Counted from the first letter of the stretch, positions 21,420 through 32,572 are shown. The stretch is 64,000 bases of DNA from Euglena gracilis (GCA_039621445.1 CP154957.1:3032504-3096503), one strand, 5' to 3'. The notes: a model not told the origin generated them from the letters alone. Numbers and translations are program-made.

Positions 21420-21632
21420 TTCTTCGGCCTGCGGGAGGTGTTCGCCGTGTGGCAGCGCCACAACCGCCACCACGCGAAGCCCTTCCTCGCCCCGGCCGAC
21501 GCTGCGGGCGACGCGCCACACCGCGCCGTCGAGGTCTTCCTCGATGACAACCCCCAGGGCAGGCCTCCAGACCTTCACTGGGACGTTTTTGGATATGTGA
21601 CCTGCCAGATTTTCGGCAAGCTTGCAGCCTGA
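21420..21632 (+). CDS. Probable terminal exon, unknown product
   Basis: After an acceptor (gcctcggctccag) the frame reads FFGLREVFAVWQRHNRHHAK, then PFLAPADAAGDAPHRAVEVF and LDDNPQG, and ends CQIFGKLAA at a TGA (21630-21632). The first 45 codons are almost purely C/G-ending (ttc ttc ggc ctg cgg gag gtg ttc gcc), a very strong coding signature. The tail is less biased. No domain is recognised. The His/Arg-rich RHNRHH patch is distinctive. Confidence 0.65.
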   Translation, partial: FFGLREVFAVWQRHNRHHAKPFLAPADAAGDAPHRAVEVFLDDNPQGRPPDLHWDVFGYVTCQIFGKLAA

Positions 21633-22254
21633 TGGCCCCTTAGTTGTACGGAGGCTTCGGCGCTAACTTCGCTTCTGGCCCTGTTGTGTCGTGGGTGGCC
21701 AGGGACCCCTTGCACCAGTGCTCTTGTGTTGCTCCCTGGCCGGGTGAGCAACTCCGGTGTAATCCAAGCGCTGTGGGGACATGCGCTCACCTTGTGTGAT
21801 TGGTGTGCTTCCCATGTGTCAACAGAAAAAAAACACATGCCTTCTGGTCAGGCTCATACAATTTCCTTTGCGACCCCTAGGGGCACGGCTAGACAGGAAG
21901 GCCTGGAGGGGTGACACCCCCCCACCAGGAGTCCGGGATTCCCGTGCACCCTGGATCCAGGGGGGGGGGTCCTCAACAGAAAAGTGGGAGAAAAAAAAAA
22001 AGAGGGCAGGAGGCAAGAGCAGCACCGGGTGCAAGGGTATGACCGCGTCATTGCGTCAAGACAGGTCAGCACCATACAATTGCTTAATGTGTCCCCCCCC
22101 CGGGGGGTGGGATCGGCCAGGAATGGCCAAAAGTGGACACCCGGTGCCAAAGGCACTGGAAAATTTTTGGTTTTTTTCGCCAAAATGCCATGATTTAGAG
22201 CTATTTTTGGGCGAGTGGCCAAAGTGACTGCCCCGGGGGGGGGGGGGTGGAAGT
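21633..22254. other. No supported gene
   Basis: Contains C/G runs and one copy of the box ggtgccaaaggcactgg (22142-22158), which recurs at 10427 (inverted) and 42142. Confidence 0.4.
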
Positions 22255-22340
22255 TGGTGACTGGTTTTCAAAAAGTGACTGAATGGTTTTTTGAAAGTGG
22301 AAAGTGACCCCCCCAGGGGTCGTTATGCAATGGAATGGCC
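22255..22340 (+). repeat. GTGACTGG module with terminal GCAATGG box
   Basis: It carries gtgactggttttcaaaaa, gtgactgaatggtttttt, gaaagtggaaagtgacccc and then gttatgcaatggaatgg. The same order (GTGACTGACTGG, T-run, GAAAGTG, C-run, AGCARTGGTATG) is seen at 25141-25212, 56131-56201 and 42040-42442. Confidence 0.6.
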
Positions 22341-22359
22341 AGGACACTGCCCTGCCACT

Positions 22360-22566
22360 GCGTATGAGGAGGTGCCGAAGGGCCGGCCCGGCCCGTACAT
22401 CGTCACCGTGTTCAAGCCGCGGCCCGGCAGCCCAGCCGGGAGGGGCTTGGCAGGCTGTCGGTGGGAAATGGTGCCCTCAAGGCGACTGATTGTTGAGATG
22501 GGCCCTCCTGGGTTCACTCCCCTGTCATTGATGCTCTGTGTCCCGCAGTACACCCCGTCATATTAA
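22360..22566 (+). CDS. Candidate exon, unknown product
   Basis: The frame reads YEEVPKGRPGPYIVTVFKPR then PGSPAG, with C-ending codons in the first 25 codons, and stops at TAA (22564-22566). A donor (gtggga, about 22463) may end the exon earlier, because the bias disappears after that. It starts just after a GTGACTGG/GCAATGG module, the same arrangement as the exon at 25203. Confidence 0.45.
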   Translation, partial: AYEEVPKGRPGPYIVTVFKPRPGSPAGRGLAGCRWEMVPSRRLIVEMGPPGFTPLSLMLCVPQYTPSY

Positions 22567-22801
22567 ACTCCCCGCAAATGACAGCACCCCAAAATTTTGA
22601 CCACCCCCCTGCCGCACTCCGGTGAAGGCAGGAATTCGCAGCCAAAAAAAATCAGCAAGAATGCCTTATAACCATAGAATGGGATGAAACCGTGCCTGGT
22701 CGCATTTCGCATTCCAAAAATTGTTCCCATTTGAAAGAACCTGAAAATTGCAAAAGGAAAAAGATTTTTTAAGTGAATTTTTGGAATTTTGCCCAAATGA
22801 T

Positions 22802-22895
22802 ACCCCTATCCAAAATAATACACTCCCCCCTTGGCCGCGATTTCAGCTGCCCAAAATTAACAGAGTGGGAGGGGTGTTATTAATTGAAAGGGGGT
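22802..22895. mobile_element. Small inverted-repeat element (ACCCCYATCCAAA family), copy 1
   Basis: Left end acccctatccaaaataatac and right end gttattaattgaaagggggt are imperfect inverted repeats. The arrangement matches 40766-40845 (aataataccctcccccctt, then gcattatttggaagggggt). Confidence 0.6.
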
Positions 22896-24040
22896 TCAAG
22901 GGATCATTCAAAACTCTTTTTGCCGACAAGAATTCTGGCATCCTTGGCATTGCCACAACCAGATCGTGTCCGTTATTATAACCCCCCCAGTAGAAGCACG
23001 GTCTGGTACAAGCGCAGGGTCCAAATGAAAGCACACCCTGCCACCGGGGGCGGCGGTCTGCTATGAGGTACACCTGTTCTATTGGGGGGGGGGGGGGTTA
23101 CGTCGGTGCCCGTTGTCTGGGGACGTAAACCCCACCCCCTAATTATAAACCCCCCACCAATAAACCCCCCCTCGGGCCGACCAACCAAACTGGGACTTAT
23201 AAAACCCCCCGGGGAAGAAAATGCATGCCGCCGGGGACGATTTTTTCGGCCGCAAACCACCGAGAAACTGATTTTTGGGCAATTTTCTTGAGACTGACCA
23301 TCATCGAAAATGCCATTTTTGACCAAATTTGCTGAAAATTGCCGATTTGGGGGGGGGTTCGGGGTCATTTTTGGGGGGTCGGATTATCACCAACGATTCC
23401 GGGACCTATAAACCCCCCCTTCGGCCAACCAATCAAACCGGATCCTATGAAACCTGGGGGGGTTTATGTGGGGGCGGGGGGTCGCTGAGCTCTTATCCCT
23501 TTATGGGTAAGAGCGAAGCTTACCCCTGGAGAAAACGGGGGGTCGGACCCCCCCTGCCCCCCCCCCGGGTCGGGGCCACCTCGGGAACGGCGGATTATCA
23601 TTATAATCCTGGCTCCGTTTCCAGATTTTTTTTTCGGTCGCGAGCGACTGGTTTTCTAGTTTCCGAATCACCCCCGTTTGACCCCAACTCCCCGCCAGGC
23701 CCGAGGTTTTCACGCGTGAAGGAGTCCAAACTGGGTAGGATTGGCCGCCCCCCCCCTCTTCCGACTCTGCCATTTCACCGGGGTCCAAAGATCGGTCAAA
23801 AAATTCATTTTTCGAAAATTTCTCAAGAAAACGTGCATCATCTCCGGAAATGTCGGTGTGACGAAATGTACCCCCGGAGGCCCTCTATCGCCTCCCGTTT
23901 GCGTTTTGGCCGCGGACACGCCTGGCCCGTGTGTTCCGGCGCGCTTTTGCGGCCCAAAACGGCCATTTTGGGGTGTTTTTTGGGGGCCATTTTTTGGGTC
24001 AAAAAAATTGATTTTTCCAAAAATAAAATAAAAAAAATGT
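22896..24040. other. Repeat-rich, no supported gene
   Basis: Two direct copies of about 60-70 bp around tataaacccccc and ttcggccaaccaa lie at about 23146-23215 and 23402-23470. The stretch 23790-24030 is a relative of the satellite leader (gtcaaaaaattcatttttcg, ggccattttggggtg, gggtcaaaaaaattgattt). No exon is recognised. Confidence 0.5.
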
Positions 24041-24310
24041 CTCGACAATGAAGCAAAATCAAAGGAAAAGTCCGGTGAGCAAAAATGAAGCCCTTGGAAT
24101 GCCCTATCCAACCATGGTTTATATTACCGAGTTACAGCCATTTTTGGGGGGGGGGTAAAAAAAATGGATGTTTCCAAAATATCTCGAAAATGAAGCAAAA
24201 TCAAAGGAAATGTCCGGAAACCCAAATTGAAGCCCTTAAAATGCCCTACCTAACGGTATTTTGATTTCCCCGCAACTCCCTGCCTGGCCCGAGTTACGGC
24301 CATTTTTCGG
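24041..24310. repeat. Imperfect tandem duplication (about 142-160 bp)
   Basis: ctcgacaatgaagcaaaatc at 24041 and ctcgaaaatgaagcaaaatc at 24183 start two copies. Both continue through aaaggaaa(a/t)gtccgg, aagccctt, atgccctayc and gagttac(a/g)gccattttt. Confidence 0.75.
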
Positions 24311-24954
24311 CCATTTTGTACAGTTTTGGCCTGTTTTGACTTTTACGGTCATTTTGGGTCAAAATAGTCGGAAAAAAAATCGGAAAAAAAATTGCCCAAA
24401 ACGATATTTTTTGGCCTTCCGGACCCGGAAAACCTGGTTTTGAGCCCAAAATGAGCGTTTTTCGACCTGCCAGCGCCCCGTGTTTGGCGAAACCCATTGC
24501 CCCCCCAAAAAATTTTAAATGCATTTTGGGAACAAGCAAGTGCACAGCTTGCATTCCACAGTTCCGCAAAACACCAGCTTTTATTATTATTTTATTAAGT
24601 ATAATAAAGGATTGTTTATGATTATTTTATTTGTTGATTCATTTAGCTCAGTCATTTCCGGTTCAAGAAAAGTCGAAAAAAAGGAAACAAATGTTTTATC
24701 AATAAATATTTTGTGGGCCCAAAACAATGTTTTTGTGCCTCCCAGACCCGGAAAAACTTGTTGTGTTTGCGACCTGAAAAAGAGCGTTTTCCGACACCCC
24801 GGCGCCCCGTTTTTGGCCTTCCATAACTAACATAAGTTTCTGCAAGTTAAATTTGCACAAAAGACTGCAAGTTACCATAAGTTGTGTGCAGGAAAATCAT
24901 ATATTACACAAAAAGCTCCGTGGTGCTCTTTTTGGCTGTCCAAATGTGCAGGTC
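24311..24954. other. AT-rich, no supported gene
   Basis: Recurring phrases (ccggaaaaccygg, aaaatgagcgttttycgac, agcgccccgttttygg) appear at 24420-24490 and again at 24745-24815, so this is another decayed duplication. Confidence 0.4.
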
Positions 24955-24969
24955 CCATTAAGAGCTCAG

Positions 24970-25141
24970 CACTATTCAAAACCTGGTGATGCTTCCCGGG
25001 CCAATCCGGCCCCGCCGCCAGGCCAGTGGGCCACCGCCCCGGTGGACGGCACGTTCAGCGAAGTGGTCCGCCCCGACAAGGAGCGGGCGTACCTCGGCCA
25101 TACCATCCCTCAAAATGCGTCCGACCCCACCCCCCGGGGGG
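24970..25141 (+). CDS. Exon in duplication copy A, unknown product
   Basis: An acceptor (attaagagctcag) coincides with the duplication boundary. The frame reads HYSKPGDASRANPAPPPGQW, then ATAPVDGTFSEVVRPDKERA and YLGH, with dense C/G-ending codons. Copy B (55955-56131) differs by two synonymous changes and two conservative replacements (T to A, A to V) and stays open. The right limit is uncertain because the C/G run varies between copies. The candidate donor is the GT of GTGACTGACTGG. No family is recognised. Confidence 0.6.
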
Positions 25142-25212
25142 GTGACTGACTGGTTTTTTTGAAAGTGAAAAGTGACCCCCCCCCCCGGCGGTTGATGAGC
25201 AGTGGTATGACC
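25141..25212 (+). repeat. GTGACTGACTGG module, possible 60-nt intron
   Basis: It begins gtgactgactggtttttttg, continues gaaagtgaaaagtgacc and a C-run, and ends gatgagcagtggtatg. Because it lies between two strong exon fragments and offers GT at its start and AG before TGGTATG, it may be a very short intron. The phases of the two fragments do not join cleanly with the C/G run as written. Confidence 0.5.
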
Positions 25213-25283
25213 TCGACCCGACCTACTACGAGACCCTCCTGGACGACGCGTGCGCCACCCTGCTCGCCTCCCCAAGCCACTGA
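25203..25283 (+). CDS. Probable terminal exon in copy A, unknown product
   Basis: After gatgagcag the frame reads WYDLDPTYYETLLDDACATL then LASPSH and a TGA (25281-25283), with C-ending codons throughout. Copy B (56192-56272) has Y to C and D to H changes but the same length and stop. It is likely to follow the 24970 exon in the same transcript. Confidence 0.55.
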   Translation, partial: WYDLDPTYYETLLDDACATLLASPSH

Positions 25284-25355
25284 CCTCAACTGGCACCATG
25301 TGCTGCAGTGTCTGTCAGTGTTTTAGTCAGTGTGGGATTAGAGGTTTGACAGGAC

Positions 25356-25726
25356 CAGGGATTTTTAAAAGGTTGGACCTGGGGGGGGGGTCTCCTCTTC
25401 CCCGGGGGTTGCAGGTCGGAGGAGCGGCTCCTCAATTGTCAGCGTGAAGTACATTCCCCTCTGTCCTTGACACAGCTGGTCCATGACACCCCCCCGTGTC
25501 AATCGCCCTTTTTCCGCACCCAGAAATACCATGAATGAAAGCATATGGCACGGTGTGTCCATGGCACGCCCCCCCCCATGTCAACCGCACTTTCCCCGTA
25601 CTTTGGCGTGTCAAGGACAAGGGGGGAATGTGCTGTTTCCCCAAACATGGACTCCCCTCCAGTGGCAGGTGGGTTCCCTGGGTGAGGTGGGGCACCTCCC
25701 TGGTCTTTAAAAAAAAAAACTCCCTG
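25356..25726. mobile_element. CAGGG...CCCTG element, copy A
   Basis: Ends are CAGGGATTTTTAAAAGG and CTTTAAAAAAAAAAACTCCCTG, with GACAGGAC on the left and GGCAGGAC on the right (7 of 8). The interior contains two gtgtcaaycgc(c/a)cttttcc phrases. Copy B is at 56345-56698 with the same flanks and an internal deletion of about 30 bp near 56590. Confidence 0.75.
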
Positions 25727-26271
25727 GGCAGGACGTTTCTGTGCAAATATATTTCATTTGTTCATTTTTCTGCATCCCCTCACGCCATTCATTCTCGGAA
25801 TTTGCAGCAGTATTTCCAGAAGATTCATTTTTTGATTTTTTGTTGCTGCTTTGCGGACCGGCCCTCCGACTCATGCTGTTGTGTTCCAGTGCACCTCGGT
25901 GTTTTTGTGCTGATCTCCAATGTATCATTCTTATACACAAAATACACCCCTCACGATTTTTTTCTTGCTTGAGTTCTCTCGTCTCTTGCCACCAGCACCC
26001 TTTTCCTTCCCACCAGCTGAACAGTCCAGTTGTAAGTGAGTCCCAGGTTAATTTCTCCATTGCGCCGTGGAGGGGCTCGAGCGGGGGGGAGGGGGGCAAG
26101 CGGGTTGTGTTCAATTTTTTGTGTTTTTTTTTTAGTTCAAAGATTGGTGCTCATCCCGAAACCAATCTTCGGATTGCTACAGTTTTACCAGTGAGTCTGA
26201 GCAATAACTGCATATGAAGCTCAGAAAAGCACTGTACTTGCCGCCAGGCCTTTTGCTTTTTTGTCTTGTAG

Positions 26272-27022
26272 CCATGGAGACATTGGGCCCAGGGGTTTTT
26301 CTAGTCTTGGACCCCCGGGGGGACCCACCCACTTTTCCCCAAAAATTGCCAAAAAATCGCAAAAAAAAAGTCAAAAATAGCACCTTTTTCAAAAAATTTC
26401 GGCGCTTTTGGCGCCGAAAAGTATATCCCACCCCCCCCCCCTCCTTCGGGGAACCCCCTGGGGGGCGGGGCTCGGACCCACCCACCCCATCCCCCGTCCC
26501 CCCGGTCTGAAAAAAAAACCCTGAATGGGCCTTTCTGGAATCAACGTCAAGCAGGGCGTACCTTAAGAAAATTGACCCCACACATTTGGGGGGTCCAGCC
26601 AGCCAGCAGCCTTTTTCCAGTCCCGGACCCCCAACGACATTTATTAATTTCCAGCTGCCCACAGGACGGTAACGGGTTTTTCGCTTTCGGGGGTCCAAAA
26701 TGTGCCAAAAATGGGTCGGAAAAGGGCTGGCCAGGGCACTTTGGGGTCAAAAAATCCATTATTTTTGCATGATTGGCAGTTTTTTGGACATCTTTTGCAG
26801 TTTCGATTTTCTGGTACCCAGTTCGACCCCGGTTCGAGCCCATTTCTAGCCAAGGGACCCATTGGGGGGGGGGGTCAGCCAGCAGCTTTTTTGCAACCAG
26901 CCCAAATTTTCCAGCCTGTGAGTGCCTTCAGCCTCCAGCCTGTGAGTGCCTTCGATGATGTCCACTGTTGAACAACCATCTCCAACCGGAAGCCGGGAGG
27001 ACCCCTTCCCCCAGACTGCCCA
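26272..27022 (+). CDS. Candidate exon interrupted by two elements, copy A
   Basis: This is a putative exon between an acceptor (ttttttgtcttgtag) and a donor (gtaagg). If the elements at 26290 and 26552 are removed with one copy of each flank, one frame stays open for about 41 codons. It reads HGDIGPFWNQRQ, then VPSMMSTVEQPSPTGSRED and PFPQTA. This is an inference from layout; chance openness is possible. In copy B the same frame is open and the second element has an exact 8-bp duplication. Confidence 0.3.
26290..26523. mobile_element. CAGGGG...CCCTG element, copy A
   Basis: Ends are CAGGGGTTTTTCTAGTCTTG and GTCTGAAAAAAAAACCCTG. Flanks are ATTGGGCC and AATGGGCC (7 of 8). The core has a dyad ttcggcgcttttggcgccgaa. 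The interior is matched in inverted orientation by the element at 43079-43332. Copy B is at 57264-57473. Confidence 0.75.
26552..26947. mobile_element. CAGGGCG element, copy A, right end rearranged
   Basis: It starts CAGGGCGTACCTTAAG directly after ACGTCAAG. Copy B (57502-57902) ends before an identical ACGTCAAG. In copy A that right edge is replaced by a small tandem duplication (gcctgtgagtgccttcagcc then gcctgtgagtgccttcgatg). The two copies therefore differ by a change after duplication. Confidence 0.65.
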
Positions 27023-27024
27023 GT

Positions 27025-27313
27025 AAGGTTTCTCTGCGACGTCTATCACCTGAAGCTGCTACCTGAAGAGATACTCAGCGGGTTGCTCCCCGCTGGTGAT
27101 CAGTCACAACTCCATACGGTGAAAGGAGATCGCGGCCTGAGAGCATCCATGCGGGTATACTGCTTGAAGGGTTCTGGTACAGAAGCACTGCTGCCCCCCC
27201 TTCATTCCTGCATAGCCCTGGACTTTCTCCCACCTGGAGTTGAGCCCTCACCCAATTTGTCCGATGTGGCCATTGGATTGGTTTATGGTTTCCTGAAACT
27301 TGCAGCAAACTGA
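27025..27313 (+). CDS. Uncertain ORF in copy A, frameshifted in copy B
   Basis: The frame is open for about 95 codons in copy A, including SQLHTVKGDRGLRASMRVYC and ending GLVYGFLKLAAN. In copy B a C-run is two bases longer (about 58158) and shifts the frame. The lack of conservation argues against a functional exon here, or for one ending before the C-run. Confidence 0.25.
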
Positions 27314-30300
27314 TGGCATTGGGATTCATCCCTTCCTCGGTTGACAGGCAACAGCCATGTTATAAAAATGTTGGTATGGCGTTGCACTGTACAAATTTCC
27401 GTAAATCTTTTTCATAACGTGTCTGTGGAAAACTGTGAACATCAAAAAAGCAGCAAAGGTGAATAAAAAAGTAGCTTTATGGCAAACTCGGCCTCAAACG
27501 CAGCCCGCCATTTCGAATTAATTTCCCTTAAAAAGGTTGAGCCCCCCCCTCCTCAGCTGGACAAGGGTCGGACGAGATCCACCTTGCCACCGTTACGACC
27601 CCACCCCACCGCCTCTGACCCCCCAAATAACCTCAAAAGAGTCCTTCATCAAACAGCTTTTCACAAGTGCCCAAAAAGTGTACGGGAACCTGTAACAAAT
27701 CAGAAGGGTGGAATAATTCATGGACAATTTTAGCAGACCTGGCTCCAGCCCATCGCGATAGTGCTGGCCATGCCCCCCCCCCCCCGGAACCACCAATATG
27801 ATATGGTATTAAGGGTATCTTGGCTGGAATTGGGGGTCTGAAAGGAGCAATGGTGTCACAGAACGGACATCATCACCAAATGATTGGGTATTGTTTATAT
27901 GTTGTGTTTGTGTGTATTTTTATTATTGCCATTGTTTCTCCAATCCCAGAGCGTTTTATGGTTCTACGCATGAATTTTGTTCTTCTTCCTTGCCCTCTTG
28001 TTGGCGGAAACCATGAGCACTTGCTGATGAGCTGAGGGCCCGCAAGATGTCCGTCGTAGAAACCCCGCCTCTGCAATTGGAACGGTTCAATTGGCTTTGT
28101 CGGGGAAAGTCATCACCACAAAAACTTCTTGCCGCGTTTTTCAGGCCTGTGTTGTTCCACCCACATACCCCTACATGCATCGAGCTCCACCTCCCCCCCC
28201 CCCAGTGTCTTGACAACCAGCAATGACGGGTCTCTGATGACTGTTGTGACGGGTGTCTCGCTTTTTCGGGGAGGGGATGTCTGGCTCCACCCGAACCCCT
28301 CCAGCCCTGCCTGGCGGTGCAGGTGGGGCGGCCGCCCAGCGCTGAGACAGCACGCCAACAGGAGGTGTGGTGGGAAGGCCTTGCCTGCAAACCCCCCATT
28401 TATCCCCACCCCCCCGGAGTGGTCCAACCAACCGAAGGATAATTTACAAGTGGGCGGGTCGTTGCATTAATGTTCTGATCAAGATTCTTCTGTTGAGTTG
28501 TTTTTGGCAAAATAAGTGACATGTGCACATTGTCCCCTGACTTTTTCAGATTTGGAGTGTTTAATAATGAAATTTTATGGACGACGCTTTGTTTCTTTCA
28601 GATTTTTTTCTGGGTTGAAATTCAAGGAATTGTTGGTCAAAATCCGACCCCTGGCCGATTTCTCGCTGTCTGGCTGTTTTTCGAAATTTTCATCGATTAT
28701 AGCCATCTCGGAAAGGTTGCAACCATTTTCCAGGGCTATCAGCTTTTTTCACCCACCATTTTTTGGCATTTTCAGCCATTTCATTGCCCTGGAGAGTTGA
28801 GGGGGTCGTACTGGTGTGCCCCCATGGCCGATTATTTGCTGACCAGGGCTAAAAAAATTTGCATCCAGCTGCGAGAGAATGAAAGAAATTACGTATTCTG
28901 CAGATGATTTTATCCAGTCCTAGGTTGTTGGTGAACGAATCTTGTATTTTCAAAAGTATACGATGTGTTGAATGGATTTTAAAGAAGTTTCACAGCGGTC
29001 TCGGGAATTCCCCAGGTGGGACCCCCAGGGGACCAGGGCAGAGTGGCTCTTTTTCCTAGCCGAACTCCCAGTACCCCTCTCCCTTGCCCAAGGACCACTG
29101 TGCTGTCGACACACTCCTCCCCGTGTCGACACCGCTTTTCCAACACGAGCACATGGCCAAATGTGCCTGTGCAAAGGCACCGAAAGCGGCCATTTTGGGG
29201 CATTTTTTTTTGGCCCACGACCAGGCAGGCACCAACCCCCCCCCGGGGGGGGGGGGTCGGTCAATTTCAGCATGCTCCCCATGTCAACGCCACTTTCCTG
29301 GAACACTGGCATGTCTTGGACAAGGGAGAGAGATTAAGCAACCCCCACCCCGAAATTTTATTTAGTTTCTGACCCCTTGGAACTGTTTGTGGTGGTATGA
29401 GTATGAATCTACACAATTGTTTGCAGAAACTTCCATTTCTTTTGATGGATTTTTTGTTGTATTTTTTTGATTTGAATGTGTCTCTTGTTCGCATCTTCTT
29501 TTGCATCATACATCTGTGGCATCTTTTTCTGAAATTGGTTCAACTCCAGAATAATAATGATGGAGTTCTGTGTTCTCTATTATATGGGAAATTGTGGAAA
29601 AATGTTGGCATTGTGGGTTATATTATGTGGGCGATTCTCTTCGCAGAAGAGTCCTGCCTGTTCAACTGGTCGAACGCAGGCACCCTGCTGTGAGGTCTCG
29701 GCTTTTTGGGGCTCTTCTTTCTGTTTTGGTCCGGCTTTGGTAACGCTCATGGAAGGCGACCATGTGTTCATTTACTCTGGGTTCCCTCCAGTGTTTCCAT
29801 GGTCCGCATAAAAATATGTGAAAGGCTTTCAGCCAGTTCTGGGTGGGTTATGACTGAATAAATATGTGCAGCCAACCCTGCCAACCCTCGTCTTTAACCA
29901 CTCTTGTCTGTGATGAGGACCAGTTAAAAAAAATTATTTTTGGTCAGGGGTGGATGGTGAACCCCCCAAGTGTACAGGGTGTACATGTTATTGGACCGTA
30001 ATTTTGGGCCTTCAGGGGTGTGGGTGTGACATTCGTTTCGGAATTATTTGAAAGCGGTTTAGTGTAAAGTGGCTTTAGGGGGGTGCCCTTTTTTAGACTT
30101 CATTTTTGGACCCTGGGGGTGTGACATTTATTTATTCATTTGTATATTGCGCACCCTTTGGACACTGTGCACCGAAATGGGGGGCTTACATCCAAAACAA
30201 GTATTTTCCTCTCTGTCTGATGCCATTTTTTCCTGCCTTCAAATAACTTGTTGTGGTGCCTGAGAGCGCAAAATTCTTAAGTTGCACCACGGAATGCTGT

Positions 30301-31628
30301 AAATCTCCTCTTCTGCAGCTGCCCCCAGCGCTTTCACTCCAGAAGTAAATTTCAGCTCCAAACCCAACACTGGGCCGGAGAATAATTCTCCCAAAGCTTT
30401 TTCCCCCATTTATTTGCACAGCTCCCCATAGAGGTCAGGGGCCTGGCACTTTCTCCCTCATTAGCCCCTCGTCGCTCGCCAAGTCAGGCCGTCTTTTGCT
30501 CCTGTTCCCACTGTTTTGGCAGAACGCTTTCCACATCAATGAGGGAACCAGACCGCCCAGTACGGAGAGAAGATTGCAAAGACCGAATTGTCTGTCTGAT
30601 TTTTATTGTCTTTGAAAATGTCGGTAAACGGAGGCCTGGACCAGCCCATCGTCAGTGGGCTCTTCTTGGATTCTTGGGAGCGTTGAGCCGCCTCCCGACA
30701 GCTTGGCAGACTTCCATTGCGAAACCCAGACAGGGCCTGGATCAACTGCAATGCTTTTTGTGCAATTATTATTTTTAAGAGAAGCGTTCTGCATTAGCTC
30801 TGCTCTCCCTTTTCGACTCGTTTTTCAATTAATGGCCAGAACATCCAAAAGCTATGACATGATGAACAGTGTGGGTGCTTCCACATCTTTCTTGAGGGTT
30901 TTTTTGTGTGCCCCATCACATTAAAGGGATATCAGTAGCTTGTGGTCACGTGCCTCGTTCGTTGGACATTTTTGTGTCCAACAAGCGCAATATGTACCCC
31001 TTTACAACACTGCACATTTTTAATTGAGTTTTTTTTTTTTTTTTTGATGGACCCCGTCACAGCAGTGGTAAATGAATCCAACAGTGAATCTATGAACCAC
31101 AATTTTGGGGTCAAGTCTATTTTGTGCTCAAAATAGAGGAAACGCCTCCTCTTGAGAGTATCCCCCCTCCCCCCCCCCGGTCTTAAAAAGCCCCTGGGGT
31201 GTACGCTGTATTTGAGAAGTTAAAGAAATCTTAATTAAGTATTTTTAAAGAATGTCCTCAGAAGTTTTTGCAATCATTGGCTTCTCATCCGTTTTTGGGG
31301 GGGTCCGAGCATCCCAAGTTTTGACAGTGCCTGAGCCAAACTGATGGGCGAACAAATTAAAACAAACCCCCAGATTGCAGGCACCGTGTTTCCATCCCAA
31401 ACGATCCAAGTGAGCAGGGGGGGCTCAACTCCCGGGCAGATGCAGTGAATTTTTCTTTTCATTGCGAGCGAGAGGCAGCGCATTACATGCTCCTTTTTAG
31501 CATGTGTTTGTTTTCCCCATTCGCGACATTGCCACATTTTCGAAGTTTGGAGTACGTAATTGTCTCCTTTTTAGTATTGGTAATTCGATATGGGTTAAAT
31601 AGTGTGTCATTGTTGTTATTATTGTCTT
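27314..31628. other. Long stretch of copy A without a supported exon
   Basis: I find no segment with both the C-ending codon signature and splice sites. The stretch is almost identical to 58280-62605. Notable differences are a 20-bp tandem duplication in copy B at 60757-60796 (single at 29803-29822) and a pure T-run at 31029-31045, where copy B has ttttttttgccctgaggga. A T/A-rich half (28500-28960) and G/C-run cores (27775, 29235, 31165) are present. Open frames of 60-120 codons occur but none is convincing. Confidence 0.45.
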
Positions 31629-32216
31629 ACCTCCCCCCCCCCTTGTCCAACGACCGGCCTTGTCCAACGACCACCCCCCCGGTCAGTAGCGATCTTTTTC
31701 CAGGTGATCTTTTTTCCAGACGTTCGCGTTCTTACCTCCAGCCTTTTCTTACAACTTTCATGGCAGATTTTGTACCTGGTCAACAAGTTTTTTTTGCCTG
31801 GTTTCCTGCAAATTGGCAACTTTTGGCCTTTTTTGGCCATGTTTTGGCCATTTTGGGCCACTTTTGGCCACTTTTGGCCACTCTGGGCTGCATTTGGCAA
31901 ATTAGGCCACTTTTGGATGCTATGAATGCATTTTTGCTTCATTTATGCCAATTTTTGGCTGCTTCTGGCTATTTTTTCACATTTGTGGCCATTTTAAGCC
32001 ACTTCTGACTGCTTTTATCCACTTTTTGCCCCATTTTGACCACTTTTGGCCATTTTGTGACCATTTTGTGACCATTTTGAGCACGCGGGAGAAAATTTTT
32101 TGACTCCGGTCTTGTCTAACGACCCCCCCGGTCAGTAGCGATATTTGGCCAAAATAACGACCACCCCCCCGGTCAGTAGCGATATTTAGTGGTCGTTGGA
32201 CAAGGGGGGGGGAGGT
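31629..32216. mobile_element. Inverted-repeat element with TTGTCCAACGACC ends, copy A
   Basis: The left end acctccccccccccttgtcc(aacgacc) and right end (ggtcgtt)ggacaaggggggg are inverted repeats of about 27 bp. Both flanks are ATTATTGT-type text, consistent with insertion into an ATT repeat. The phrase ggtcagtagcgatat occurs three times inside. The core (31799-32082) is a degenerate TTTTGGCCACTT minisatellite. Copy B is at 62606-63194. Confidence 0.7.
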
Positions 32217-32389
32217 ATTATTATTGTATTATTATTATTGTCTTATTATTATTATCTTATTAGTCTCATTCTTAGTGTCTTATTATTGTTGTATTAGTAT
32301 TGTCACCCTTTTGTTGGTTGGCTTTCTTCCGGCTGTTTTTTCCTTTAATATTCGTCCGGCCTGTTTCCCTGCCGGCCCCACCCGGCCAG

Positions 32390-32549
32390 CCTCTGCCCTC
32401 GGCCCACGCACCTGCCCACCGGCCCCACCGACCTGCAGCCGTACGAGGCGCTCGTGTGGCTGCTGGTGTACCTGGCGTTCAACGCGGAGCTCCCCCTCAC
32501 CAGAGACCTGTACAAGCCCAAGACCCCGCAGGCATCTTTTCCCCGCATC
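32390..32549 (+). CDS. Exon in copy A, unknown product
   Basis: After an acceptor (cacccggccag) the frame reads LPTGPTDLQPYEALVWLLVY, then LAFNAELPLTRDLYKPKTPQ, with almost only C/G-ending codons. A possible donor (gtttat) follows at 32550, just before an ATT-rich segment carrying a CAATTG element. Copy B (63368-63527) is the same length, with no frame change. It is one of the strongest coding signals here. A hydrophobic helix (ALVWLLVYLAF) is visible. No domain is recognised. Confidence 0.7.
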
Positions 32550-32572
32550 GTTTATTTTTATTATTTATTATT

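Noticed and set aside
28113-28470. Overlapping frames on both strands in a GC-rich patch (and the copy at 59083)
   Set aside because: Both strands are open over the same C/G-run text, there are no splice sites at the edges, and codon bias is weak. Conservation between copies is no higher than in the flanks.
31602-32008. Phe/Trp/Leu-rich membrane-protein-like frame (also at 62579 and 35721)
   Set aside because: It is produced by the TTTTGGCCACTT minisatellite and is open on the other strand too.
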